Positions 1 to 10,877 of a stretch of DNA of 64,000 nt are shown piece after piece (the stretch's first letter is position 1; the number at the start of each line of letters is the position of its first letter). The stretch is from Procambarus clarkii (Eukaryota > Arthropoda > Malacostraca > Decapoda > Cambaridae). Both the position numbers and the translations under genes were made by a program. The notes under the pieces were generated by a model. The model did not search any database and was not told where the DNA came from. It worked only from the letters and a program-made list of their open reading frames with translations. The DNA lies in NCBI RefSeq assembly GCF_040958095.1, contig NC_091217.1:13400749-13464748 (forward strand), read 5' to 3'.

Positions 1-205
1 AATCTTTGGCGGCTTTGTTTACAGTCATTAAACAGTTAATGAGCTCTGAAGCACCATGAGGCTGTTTATAACAATAACAACAGTTTATTGGGAAGTTTTT
101 ATGCTTGTAAACTGTTTAATAAATGTAACCAAAGCTGTCAAAGATTGATGAAACATGGACCCGTTCATAAGTACTTTAGCAACTGCTTCGTGAATCTGGC
201 CCCTG
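1..205. mobile_element. Palindromic MITE-like element, cut by the left window edge
   Basis: The first ~157 bases fold back on themselves: the start (AATCTTTGGCGGCTTTG...) is the imperfect reverse complement of the segment ending ...AAAGCTGTCAAAGATT near 145. A terminal motif at about 173-205 (AACTGCTTCGTGAATCTGGC...) recurs at about 6565-6595, so this is a dispersed non-coding element. No transposase is encoded. The superfamily cannot be decided because the left end lies outside the window. Confidence 0.6.
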
Positions 206-520
206 GTCATTAAATCCTGAAAGTGAATAATTTTCCACAAGTTTATTTTCTAAAGGAATATGAACTGTTGTCTCAAGATGCTGAGTTGCACCAAACAATG
301 GCAGTGCTGTGGCTGTATTGTGTTGTGAATATCATAAACACCATTGTGTTCTGAACATTGTAAATAGCCTGTATCACAGACTGGATCATCCATAATACTA
401 TCATCACAAAATAATAGTGGTTACTTATATATTTTGTCATTTTTTTTAGTGGTGCTGCTAGCTTGTGCTGCATGCACTATCCATGGTTGCTCACTCAGGA
501 ATGGTGTCCACAACTTTTTC
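206..520 (-). pseudogene. Fragment of a dispersed coding-derived repeat (probably piggyBac N-terminal region)
   Basis: Read on the - strand this segment gives a broken acidic peptide (FCDDSIMDDPVCDTGYLQCS..., then a YDIHNT motif). The same peptide recurs at 36300-36600 (-), about 9126-9350 (+) and 61676-61900 (+). In two of those loci it sits beside piggyBac-type terminal sequence, so it is probably the acidic N-terminus of a piggyBac transposase. That assignment is inference; the shared peptide is directly visible. Frameshifts and stops make it a relic. Confidence 0.45.
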
Positions 521-859
521 AAAATGGGGTTTGTTTATTTAAGGCCTGAGAAATCTGATGGGAGCTCGGTGTACCCACTGGAGTTTTAAATCTCACATGG
601 TATGCTAAATCAATCTTATGTTGACCGGCATAGATTGGTCAGATAAGCCTCATTCATCCCTGTATGACAGCAGAAGTTAATAACACTACAGACAACCTGA
701 GAAACAAAGAGCCTTGGAACAGGGAATGAAGGGCCCAGGATCCACCCAGCAATGTAAACAGATGATTGAAATCTCCTGAAACTAGCACAAGTTTGTATGC
801 CCCACCTATGCTCCACCTATGCTCATCCAGAAATTGGCATTTCATTATACAGTATATTA
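521..859. other. Unassigned non-coding stretch
   Basis: No convincing exon, RNA gene or structured repeat seen. It lies between a repeat relic and the end of a DIRS element. Confidence 0.4.
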
Positions 860-3772
860 TTTAACACTGGTTTTCTGGGGGGAATCTCCTTGTGACTCAC
901 TGAAGCTAACTACCCACAGAGAAAGAAAACAGATGAGCACTTACCAGGGAGGAGGGAGCACCACGGGAACTAAGACAAAGATGAGACTCCCGGTCGAAAG
1001 CCACACAAGGGTGCTGTAGCCTGGGACATTTGACAAGATACTGGGCCACCAGAGCCCTGTTCAACCTTCAAAACACCCCATGCCCGAATATCAACACAGG
1101 ACATATTCATGAACACAGCTGAGAGTGTGGCAACATCCTGGGCATGAGGGGTAGACCAGACGCTAGCTAGACTTACCATGGTGGACAACCTAAGAAAGAG
1201 AAACCTTGGAACCCAGGACCAAGGTGAGAGGATCGACTTGAGAATGGTCCAAAACGGACCGAAACGTCGTCGTCCCTTCACCTTCTAGCGTGTGGTCTGG
1301 TCAACATACTTTAGCCACGTTATTGTGATTCATCGCCTGCATGAGCGGATTAACTCACAAAGCATCCACCGAGACAGAACTGGTGGGACAAAGATAGCAA
1401 TGGAGAGCCACCACCAAACACAAGATGCACCTCTGGCCACAAATCGAGCCTGGCTCCAGGCTGGGCTTGGGGAGTAGAAACTCCCAAAACCCTATCCAGG
1501 TATGGCTGGATAGGGAAGCCAATCGACTCATTCTTCACTAGAAAAGAAGGAGCCGGCTGCCGACGAACAAACCACCCACTAGGGTGAAAAAGAACAGCCC
1601 CCACTGCCAGAAGAGAGCATGAAGCTCACCATCTGAAAACTGGAAGCAAAAGAAACCAAAAACAAAGACCTGAAGAAACAATCACTGACCATAGGGAATA
1701 CAGTACAGTAAACTGAGGAGACAGAAACAAAAGAACGTGGTCCAGAGACCAAGCAGGCTCAGGCAGAACATGAGCAGGCTGGAGGTGAAACAACGTATGA
1801 AACACCTTGCAAAATGGATCCAAGGTGGTAAAACCCCAAGTGCCAGATGCAGCAGCTGCACCAGTGCTGCACAATACGAGGCGACAGTATCTGGCACGAG
1901 ATGATCAAGAAAAAGCCAGGACAGAGAAGAGCATCACATGCTCAGAAACCGAAGAACAGTGACAAAGAGAAAGGAAGTGGCGAAAGGAGTGTCATCCATG
2001 AAACCTCATACTGTTGCCTCGAAGGAGACTGCAGGTGGGACACCATCAGTGAAGTCACTTGATCACTATAGTGATGGCAATAAATATGCATCAGAGATAC
2101 CAGACGTGAAGAGCAGAGGAGAAGGTTAAACCAGTAAAGTACATCACCAGGCTGACCCTCTGAGGCAGAGCCATGGAAAACCACCCGTGTTCAGACACTG
2201 AACAAGCAGTGCCTGAAACCAAGGCTGAGCCAGCCACCAAGGAGCCAGAAGAATCACTCTTCCCTTGTAAGACTCTGACCTAGCTAGGACCCAGAGCAAC
2301 AGATGGATCAAGAGGAAGCGGTACAGGAACCCCTACCTCAACCAGTCCAGCCGAAAGGCATCTACAGTGAGGGCCTCATAATCTGGGAACAGAGCCATGT
2401 ACAAGAGAAGATGCCAAGACCACACCGACATAAAGAGGTCTGCACCTGAATGTCTTGTAAATACACAGGAAGGAAGCCACATCAACAGTCCACTCTGTGG
2501 AGACAAGAAGGAACCTCGACATGAACAGAGAGGAGAACCAAACCCAGAGAATCCAACAGAAGAGCTACCCGAAGCATTCAGCTCCAAAGAGGCAGGGACC
2601 GAAGCGACCTACCCCCCAAGAGCAGACAATGAACCATGGAAGAACAATCCGAATGGAGCTGGAGCACGAAGCCTGGAACCACCAGAACTCTTTGCAGCGC
2701 ATATCACATCGGTGCAAGCTCTTGAACTGTACTGTGAGCCTGAAGGAGGAGAGGAGATCATTGAGGCTGGTTGGCTTGGTGAGAACTGGTCACAAAGCCC
2801 CAATCCAGAGCTGAAGTGTCTGTCAATACGTCAAGTGAGGATGAAGGTAACAAAACTCTGAAAAACCCAAAGAGAAAGCTGATGATGTAGCAGATAGCAT
2901 AGTACCAACAGAGCCCACACCCAATGATTGAGGCATTGGCAAAAGGGGCTGTCCTAAAGAAACCACAATAGCTACCGAAGCCTAACCTTGCCCAAAAGAA
3001 ACACGAAGCAAGCAAAGTTCAGTGCATAACTTCTCAAGCAACCACCAAGTCAGCCGAGGTTGACTCAACACTTGACAGTTTGTGGTGCTGCAGGCTGCAG
3101 CACCACAAGGTCAAGGCTACAGCACGTTTAGTATGTGAACCCTAGTGCACCCCACCAGCAACGTTGCTTCCGACTGAGGTAAAGACAGTGGAGCCAAGAA
3201 ACCTCGACTCACCCAAGGCGAGAACCACCTCAAACAAGGAACGACGTCTTAGGGAGCACGCAGGGAGGAAACCTGAACACATGCAGCTCCAAACACACTG
3301 GAAAACTGGCTCATGCTACACCATAGTACTGTACAAGGAGAAGCCACCTAGGGCAAACACAACACCACTTAACTGAATGAACATGACACCGGAGTCAGTA
3401 CAGGAGAGAGGTGACCCAGTGACCATTATGTCAGCACTAAAACTGAGCATGGAGATGCTGGCTGATGGTTGGCTGCTTCCCCCCTCCCTTCCCAACTTGA
3501 ACACACACGTGCTAATTCCGAAAGATTTAAATTCTTTACATAGTTAGGTGAGGGGGATTTTTTTTTCTTAGCATAAGTTTTTTGAATCCAGCAGTGGTTT
3601 GTTTTGACTCTGATTTTCTGGATGCCTTTCCTGGTGGGGTGCTGAAAATAAATATCATTGCCCCCTGCATTGGGTTCTAGCTCTGGCCCCTGGCTTCTAC
3701 AGCTAACTTGACCCAGTAGATGGTAACCATCTCTGTTTCAGGGAGCCACAAGGGGCATTTTTCCCCTGAAAC
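860..3772 (-). mobile_element. DIRS-type tyrosine-recombinase retroelement, degraded copy 1
   Basis: The - strand carries, in order, a gag-like region (about 3015-2700), a DIRS RNase H segment (2590-2180: ...ALFPDYEALTVDAFRLDW...), and a tyrosine recombinase (about 2180-970) with the stretches YEVSW, MPDTVASYCAAL, the FFSSEE/AGF region, and a C-terminal part with MSCVDIRAWG and VEQGSG. The same peptides recur at 6.6-8.0, 20.3-20.9, 33.5-34.3, 43.8-44.2 and 53.3-55.7 kb. Both ends hold inverted versions of the same motif (CCTTGTGACTCACTGAAG near 890; its inverse near 3750). Most of the reverse transcriptase is missing and all frames are broken, so it cannot move by itself. DIRS elements integrate with a tyrosine recombinase, not a DDE integrase. 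Confidence 0.72.
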
Positions 3773-3778
3773 AATGAT

Positions 3779-4480
3779 AAAGCATTAGAAATATGAAGAA
3801 AATATTATATATTGAATATTGTGCAGATACAATTTTACACAAAACATGCAGAGCTGGGCTGAACTCTGGTAACATGTTATGAGATTACCACACCCACCAG
3901 AAATGCTTAATGGTTCATAATTGTGCATGAAAATGTATGTAAATAAAGTGTGTATATAGTGCAATAACAGCAAAAAAATATATATGACTGTTTTAAGCAA
4001 ATAAAATAATGTACATCTTATTGACAAATATATCTGAGAGTACCTATGATCTACATATTATGTGCTACAAAGAACATTACTGACAGCTCATTATGTTTAA
4101 AAAAATATATATCGTAAACCATTAGAAATATGAAGACATTATTATATATTTGATGCATGCAGTAAAATTTTTGCACAAAACATGCAGAGCTCGGGTAAAC
4201 TGATAACATGTTGTTAGATTACCAAACCCACAAAATTGCTTAGGGGTTTGTAATCATGTATGGAAAATGTTTATAGTTCTATATAAAGTGTACACAATGT
4301 TATAGAACAATAACACAAGTTCTTGCTGCTAAGCCAATAAAATAGTGGGTATTTTAGTGCCATGATTATACTGTACAGTATTTGAGCATTCTGATGTTCC
4401 ACACATCTTATTATATAAATTTCTTAAAACACACATTACTGACTAATATTACTGCCTAAAACAAGAGAAAAAATAAATCA
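3779..4480. repeat. Tandem duplication, ~335-bp unit, two diverged copies
   Basis: The motif CATTAGAAATATGAAGA starts one copy near 3783 and another near 4118, followed in both by ...ACACAAAACATGCAGAGCT... and ...ATTACC(A)...CCCAC... in the same order. The sequence is related to piggyBac subterminal repeats found at 9.4-10.1, 12.8-13.0, 19.0-19.9, 29.2 and 50.9 kb. Confidence 0.6.
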
Positions 4481-4789
4481 GACATTGAAATAAATATGCA
4501 AGAATATTTCTGTTGCAACTCCTGCCCCACACCTGGCCTGGGGCGATTGCTCAATGCTCATGAATCGTGACTTAATGAGACTCCCAGACTTCGCTATTGC
4601 AAAAGTAATTTACATAACATTTTATTTATTATTTATTTTTCCCTTTATCAGAAACATTTTAACAACATTAGAGAGAACAAATTTTTTAATTTTTGTCTTG
4701 CGCAATGGGGAGATGTCAACAATAATGGGATTGCAGTGAAGGGGTAAATATGCATGGGTTGGGTTACTTACTAAAAATGTCATAGTTAC

Positions 4790-4961
4790 CTTGTTTTCTT
4801 CATGTGCTTTGTCACAAATCGAAATAAATTTACTAATTTGTTCCATAGATGGATCTTCAAATTCCTCTATATGGATGAGATGACACTTGAAGTACTTGTG
4901 AGCTGACCTATGGGGCTGCCTTTCCTCACTTAAAGTCACAACGACACCCACACCTTCATTT
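4790..4961 (-). CDS. Internal exon of a DUSP23-like dual-specificity phosphatase
   Basis: This 172-nt exon has a good acceptor (TTGTACAG, just right of 4961) and a donor (AAG|GTAACT, just left of 4790) on the - strand. It encodes NEGVGVVVTLSEERQPH... through ...EQISKFISICDKAHEENK. This aligns with the segment just before the active-site loop of DUSP23/VH1-like phosphatases: GV..+VSLTE...PPH..., a hydrophobic H-x-x-x-I-x-x-F block, then QI..F..I.D.A. The family removes phosphate from Tyr and Ser/Thr through an HCxxGxxR loop. That loop would start the next exon, expected at lower coordinates; none is visible in 1-4790, so it probably lies left of the window. The first exon was not found either. 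A decayed retrocopy is unlikely because the exon has intact splice sites and no stops. Confidence 0.68.
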
Positions 4962-5465
4962 CTGTACAAGTAAATATGGAAGAAAATAGTACCAATTTAA
5001 TATTAAGAACCAATAAATATTTAGCATGTGTAAACCATTATCTGCTTACTGATTTTTATAATTGTCAGTTATTTAGCCTCATGCATCATGTGGAAATTGT
5101 GGAAAATTTTGACATTGTGGAAAAAAGTACAATTAAGTTAAATTAAATGTTAAAATAAGTTAAAAAGTTATAGTATATAACTAGTTATAGTAAGTTAAAA
5201 TAATGTTAAAAACTCATTTTGCTTATTGGCTTAGTTATCATGTTTAGCAATTTATATTTATTTATTAATTAATTAAATAATATACTGTACTGCTGTGATA
5301 TTTTTAATTAAAAAAAAGACTAATACAAATTAGGCTATTACAAAGGATTTAGTTAGTATTGCAAATCAATAAAGGGCCTTCCTTTTTGTGCTGACAAAGT
5401 TTGAAATAATAATTTATTTAATAATTTTTTGTGTCATGGGACAGGCAACCAGAGTGTATATATTA
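4962..5465. other. AT-rich intron-like sequence
   Basis: Very AT-rich with TTAAAATAAGTTAAAA-type reiterations near 5140-5215. No coding potential or recognisable repeat boundaries. Probably intron of the DUSP23-like gene. Confidence 0.4.
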
Positions 5466-5744
5466 GGGTCCCGGTAGTATAGGTGGGATTGTTCTCGACT
5501 CGCAATCGAGACTTCCGGGTTCGAATCCTGGGTGGAATAGAAGTGGTTGGGCACATTTCCTATCACCTAATGCACGTGTTCACCTAGCAGTAAGAGGGTA
5601 CCCAAGGGTTAGTCAGCTTGTTGTAGAGTTGCATCATTGGGTCAGTAATTCGACCTTTGGGAGGAAAGGACCTCAGTATATGCCTAACATGTATATATAC
5701 ACTCTGGCTGCCTGTTGCCGATACAATGAATTATTATTATTAAT
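5466..5744 (+). mobile_element. tRNA-derived SINE, family 1
   Basis: A tRNA-like head starts near 5468 and contains a B-box (GGTTCGAATCC, 5519-5529) and an anticodon-like stem-loop (CTCGA-CTCGCAA-TCGAG). It is followed by a non-tRNA body (TTCACCTAGCAGTAAGAGGGTACCC...) and an (ATT)n tail at about 5728-5744. The body is shared with the next SINE although the tRNA heads differ. The head is joined to SINE sequence, so this is not a functional tRNA gene. Confidence 0.75.
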
Positions 5745-5759
5745 TATATACATGTTAGG

Positions 5760-6043
5760 CCTGACAGGGGCCTGACAGGGGCCTGACAGCTGAAAGGACA
5801 GCGCTTTGGATTCGTAGTCCTGAGGTTCTGGGTTCGATCCCCGGTAAAGGGGCAAAACAAATGGGCTGAGTTTCTTTCACCCTAATGCACCTGTTCACCT
5901 AGCAGCAAATAGGTACCTGGGAGTTAGACAGCTGCTATGGGCTGCTTCCTGAGGGTGTGTAACAAAAAGGATTCTTGATCGAGGACCGGGCCGCAGGGAC
6001 GCTAAGTCCCGAGATTTCCTCAAGATAGGCCTATATCGAGGTT
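5760..6043 (+). mobile_element. tRNA-derived SINE, family 2
   Basis: The tRNA-like head has a B-box GGTTCGATCCC at about 5831-5841 and an anticodon-arm-like GGATTCGTAGTCC. The body includes TTCACCTAGCAGCAAATAGG and TACCTGGGAGTTAG, also present in family 1 and in inverted copies at 6062-6175 and 17890-17970. The 3' part runs into poly-C at 6044-6060. Confidence 0.75.
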
Positions 6044-6060
6044 CCCCCCCCCCCCCCCCC
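6044..6060. repeat. Poly-C tract
   Basis: Uninterrupted C run between a SINE and an inverted SINE fragment. It could be an assembly-sensitive length polymorphism. Confidence 0.9.
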
Positions 6061-6061
6061 A

Positions 6062-6180
6062 CAGGATGTAGCCTCACAACAAGCTAACTCCTGGGTAGCT
6101 ATATTTACTGCTAGGTGAACTGAGGCATTAGGTGATAGTAAATGATTCCAAGCATTCCTATCCCACCCAAGATCATCACC
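6062..6180 (-). mobile_element. Inverted partial copy of the SINE body
   Basis: CTCCTGGGTAGCTATATTTACTGCTAGGTGAAC... is the reverse complement of the shared SINE body. With 5760-6043 it forms a head-to-head SINE pair separated by the poly-C run. Confidence 0.65.
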
Positions 6181-6597
6181 TACTCAAATATTTCAAATTC
6201 ACCAGTGTTTGTTTACTTAATAACTACTGGAATAATATCTTGCTATTATTAATTTAAATATACTGAATCATAAAAAGACATTTACTACCAGTTTCAAGCA
6301 GAGAATGCATATATAGCTAACATGAAGGATTCCTTTTTGATGAGACTTGCTAGAATTTATTTTTTTTCTTATTAAAATTGATCCTTCGGTTTGTGTAGGA
6401 TAAAAAAATTGAGTTAGATCCAGTTTACATAAACCTACGACTGGTCTAGAGGTGTCGTAGCGAGACGCCGTGTTTTTAGGAAGATTTTCATTCCTAAATG
6501 CCTTCCTGAATCCCGATGTAGCTGCCATGAAGATGGTAAGAACAAAAACTTTCTTAATTACATGCGTAACTGCTTCGTGAATCTGACCCTAGGACCA
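6181..6597. other. Unassigned stretch ending in a MITE terminus
   Basis: An open - strand frame (6268-6528, starting MAATSGFRKAF) has no recognisable homology and I do not call it a gene. At 6565-6595 lies the terminal motif AACTGCTTCGTGAATCTGAC of the MITE seen at 1-205. Confidence 0.4.
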
Positions 6598-8285
6598 GGA
6601 ATGTCAACCAAATAACAGGTGGTCCCTCTCTGAAGGGACCAGATTCTGGCTCGTGGTCAATGGTAGGCATAGAACTCCAGGGACTGATGGCACCAAACTA
6701 ATATGACACCTGTCAGTTTGGATAGCCTCAGGAAACCAACATGGCTCCCCACAGAAAGAATACCACAAAACCTCATTCTGTTGTCGATAAAAGAAATGCA
6801 GGTGGGACACCTTCAAAGAAGCCACCTGCTCACTGCAGAGATTGCAATAAATATGCATACAGAAATGCCAGATGAGAAGAGAGGATATAGTCAAACCAGT
6901 AAAGTTCAACATTGGGCCGACCTTTATAAAGAGACTGAGCCACGGAAAAACATCCAGGTTCAGACACTGAGCCAGTAGAGCCTGAAACCAAAGCTGAGCC
7001 AGCCACCAAGGATCCAGAAATAGCACCCACCCCTGTGAGGACTCCAACCTGGCCATGACCCATTGTAACAGCTGGACTTAAGTGGGAAAGGGGTGGGGAA
7101 AGAGGTACTGAACCCCCAACCAAGACCAGGAAAGCCGGAAGGTACCCACCACGATGGCCTCACAATCGGGGAATAGAGCCGTGAATATGGGAAGGAGCCA
7201 AGACCATGCCGAAAAAATTGAAGCCCGGGCATCCGAACGTTTTGCAAAGCAACAGGAAGGAGGCAGCATCAATGAGGAAATGCAGGAAATGAGGAAATTT
7301 CCTCAGCAGTCACTGAGGAAATGGGAAGGAAGTAAAGGACAGACTTTAAGGACTTCTTTAAGACTACTCATAGCCCAGTCGATAGAGCTTCGGCCTCACA
7401 AGCATGGGGTCCATGGTTCGAGACCAATACAGCCCAGGTGATTGGAAGGACAAACTGAGAGAATGCTGGACACTCGTTGGACCTTGAATGGAGCAGACAG
7501 CCAAACTGAAAACCCAACAAAGTGCCCAGATACAAAGATGTAGGGACCGAAGTGATCACCCTTCCCCAGTAGAGACAATGAACAGTCTAAATAGAGCCAA
7601 AACATGGAGCCTGGAGGAATCTAATCCCCTGCAGTGCATGCCACACTGCCACATATCCCCCAACGGTGGAGGAAAGCATCAGCGAATTGAACCTTGAAAA
7701 GCCTTAAGAGGAGGCCAGCGGCGCAACTGGTGAAAGCCCGAAGGCACCCACACCCAATGATTGCAGTAGTGATGGGAGGGCTGCCCGAGAGCACCAGAAC
7801 AGCTGCAGAGCCACACCACACCCATAGGGAAATGAAGGAAGCAGTGAGGAAGCTCCTGTATAACTGCACATGCAACAGTCGAGACACCCGGGGCTGACAC
7901 AACACCAACTGATGACAGAGCTCCAGCCAGGACAAGGCCTCCAGAAGAAGGGAAAGCAAAGCCAATGAGTGGAGGAGGTGGGATAAACAAGTTCGCTCCG
8001 TTTCCGAGAGAATTCAATCGTTTACATAGTTGTGGGAGTTCTTTACTAACATGTATATATACCTATGAGGCTGTATATATACCCTAGATTGTGGGTTTCT
8101 AGGAATTGGCCACTTTTGAAGCCAGTGATGGTGTGTTTCGACCTGCTAACTTTCTGGTTGCCTTCCCCAGTAAGGTGGCAAAAATACGTATCACTGCTTT
8201 CTGTGCCAGTGGGCCAGGTACTGATGCTGGTCCCAGGTAGGTCTATAGAACTACATGGCTGATGCAACATAGTAGATGGTACTAT
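6598..8285 (-). mobile_element. DIRS-type retroelement, degraded copy 2
   Basis: On the - strand: a gag-like region (8017-7620, sharing the IIGCG motif with copy 1), an RNase H segment (about 7260-6960: ALFPDCEAIVVGTFRLSW), then WLAQLWFQALLAQCLN... and the recombinase start (YRQQNEVLW) near 6760-6790. The recombinase is truncated there and replaced by terminal-repeat sequence (AGATTCTGGCTCGTGG near 6641-6660). The remnant is non-autonomous. Confidence 0.68.
7366..7435 (+). mobile_element. tRNA-like SINE head inside DIRS copy 2
   Basis: TAGCCCAGTCGATAGAGC resembles an A-box region and GGTTCGAGACC a B-box, with spacing typical of a tRNA. It lies opposite to the host DIRS. No clear full cloverleaf or terminator, so a SINE head is more likely than a tRNA gene. 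Confidence 0.5.
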
Positions 8286-8592
8286 GGTGTTCTGTATTGC
8301 TGTGGATGGCCTTGGTTGTAGGGTTACTGGTAATTTGGTTACTGAATATAATACTTATAATAGTACATGACTAGCAACAGTGAAGCCTACACACTCTCTG
8401 TTGTATAACATACTGCTGGCATATGAAATGCAGTGCATACAAAAGGATAGTGCCATTTGCTATGAACATGACATCCCTTTTTTTATTTAAAAAGAATGAA
8501 TACAGGATGTCCACCATGATTATAGTACAAAGCAAAGTTATTGACACTAAGTTATTAACATATAAAAAGATTTTCCATATATTTTACATTAA

Positions 8593-10105
8593 TTAACCAC
8601 TACACTGTGCAGAGCGTCTTGTGGCACTGGATCGAGAGTGCGCAGAGTGCCTTGTGGCATTTGTAGGTATAGGGAGTGATTCAAAACTCCCACGGGTACA
8701 TGGGGACTCACATCCTGTGCCTCAGGACTCCTGTAAACAAACGCCAGCTTGGGAAAAAATCATCGGCATCCATGCTGGCTGTGAGAGCCTTAGTACTGAG
8801 AGAGCAACCAAGGCTGGCACATGCAGGAGCCACATACAGCACCCTTGTGCAGCTAGGGGCCACAGCACCACTTAGTAATGATGAATAAAATAGGTAACTG
8901 AAATTATTTTGCATTGACAGTGTTATAAATGATCCTGACGGTGTTAGCTTTCAAATTGTAAGACGGTTGGTGTATAGCCTATCCTGAGGTGGCTAGGCCT
9001 CGCATGACGTCATTTCCCATAGAGCGGCAGTTCCCGTTCTCAAGTAGGCCGCGCCAGTATCTCACAGACCTAAACAGGGTAGGACCTCAGGACCTTCAAC
9101 AACCAAGCAAGGACGAATAAAGACTATGTACAACGTTCAAATATCAGTGAACACAATGTTAGTTATGATATTCACAGCATGTGGTAGAGAGAGAGCACCC
9201 AGCCAATGTTTCCTGCATACTCGCATCATGAAACCTTATGTTTCATCACCAATATTCACTTGGTTATGTAAATGGATTCATATTCAGGATTTTGTGACAG
9301 GAATGTGATAATAACAGCAGTTTTGTAACTAGCCATAACAAGATGAGTAGAATATTGGAGGCATTGTCTTGCATCATGTGACTGCTGGTGTCATCTGTTT
9401 GTGGCTCCATGCTGTGTTTTGATTTCATCACCATACTTACCAGAAATGCTTATTCGTATGTTATGGTGCATATAAATGTTGATAGGGGTATATAACATGG
9501 GTATATAGTGTAATAGCAACAGGAACACTGTTTGGTTGATCTAAGAATAGTGTATATGTGTTGCCATGTATGAGCTCCATATTTTTGAGAATAGCAAAGT
9601 TCCACATATTTAACTATATACATTTCATACATTACACACTATTGAATAATATTACAGCAAAAAACTAAATATAAACTATTCACAGACACTGAAATAATTA
9701 TGTAAAAATGTATTTGGGACAGCCCGGCCCCCCCCTTCCCCACACTCCGCTCTCGGCCGCTAGGCTAACCTTGGATTCTTGTTCTGTGTATAAACTCTCA
9801 ACACATGATCTTCGTGGCTCATTATGGTAAACAAACATGTAGATAGGTATATACAACATGTGCATATCATGTAATTATAGTAAAAACACTGTTTGATTGT
9901 AGAATATAATACAGTATACATGTCACATATATGAACCCCATAATTCTGAGTAGTGTATAGCGATGTTCCACACTTTGAACTATATAAATTCCACAAATTA
10001 CACACTTTTGAATAATATTACAGCAAAAAAATCAGAGAAGAAACAAATGAGAAACATGAAAATAGCTGTGAAAATTTATATTCGCGGGAACTGCCACCCC
10101 ACGGG
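8593..10105 (+). mobile_element. Internally deleted piggyBac-like element
   Basis: It opens with TTAACCACTACACTGTGC, resembling the 5' terminus of the MITE at 49790. A shared 5' non-coding block follows (8640-8875), then an acidic peptide relic (about 9126-9330, SEHN.SYDIHS), then two tandem subterminal units (about 9430-9700 and 9780-10040, both ending in ATTACAGCAAAAAA). The middle of a transposase gene is absent. The right end is cut where Gypsy sequence begins. An 8-bp-arm hairpin (GCCACCCC-AC-GGGGTGGC) lies at about 10094-10111. Confidence 0.5.
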
Positions 10106-10877
10106 GTGGCGATTGTCAATGCGTCCACTGTTGTTTGCAGAGTTGGGTCCTCAAGTGTCGCAGTATGGATTTCATCAAGAGTGAAAGCCTTAGGGATTGC
10201 AGCACAGGTTACAGAGTGTACATATTCCTCGGCAAGTTGCTGATGCTTGGTGATGGTGAAACTGCTGGCAGGATGTCGACTGATGTAATCAGCGAGATTG
10301 CTTGCACCCGGCTTGTACTTCACCGTAAAGTTGTATGGTCAAAGACAAAAAGGCCATCTCTCAATCGAGATGGTGGTTTGGACTTTCGATTATTGAAGAT
10401 CATCTCCAACAGCTTGTGGTCAGGGACTATCGTGGTGAAGGGTGCTCCAAGCAGATACACATTGAAGTGTTCACAGCCCCATTCAAGAGCAAGAGCTTCC
10501 TTCTCTGTCTGACTGTTTCGTTGTTCAACATCTGTGAGACAACGGCTGGCGTAGGCAATTACTACTCTGGAATCTGGCTGACCAGGTTTGTGTTAGGCTA
10601 AAACAGCACCTAAACTAACAGGAATAGCATCCATAGTTAGTTCAGTGTTCAAAGAGTCAAAGTATACAGCAGTCGCATTCTCTACTAGTGCATCCTTTCA
10701 CAGCATCAAATGCATTTTGCTCAATATCACTCCAGTATGATGATGCATTTTTCTTCAGCTCATAGAGGCTTGATAATGGTAGCAAAATCTGGAATGAAGC
10801 GAGAACAGTAGTTTGCCATTCCCAGAAAAGTATGTACTTGAGTGGACGTTGAAGGAGGTGCAGCATTCTTGATAGTA
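10106..10877 (-). pseudogene. Ty3/Gypsy retrotransposon pol fragment (RT end and RNase H)
   Basis: The - strand encodes, with frameshifts, IKNAAPPSTSTQVHTFLGMA / NYCSRFIPDFATIIKPL (RT connection region, 10757-10875), an RNase H segment (about 10330-10600), and KYKPGASNLADYISRHPAS, the classic end of Gypsy RNase H (about 10323-10265), followed by the start of the integrase linker. The copy stops abruptly at the Tigger element (10878) on its 5' side and near 10106 on its 3' side. No LTR is attached. Confidence 0.85.

Noticed and set aside
5468..5540. Functional tRNA gene
   Set aside because: The B-box and anticodon-like arm are good, but the head continues into a SINE body with an (ATT)n tail and no Pol III terminator after a 3' acceptor stem. 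Same reasoning for 5760, 7366 and 15709.
6268..6528. 86-codon frame MAATSGFRKAF...
   Set aside because: No homology, no splice signals, and adjacent to a MITE terminus; cannot be supported as a gene.
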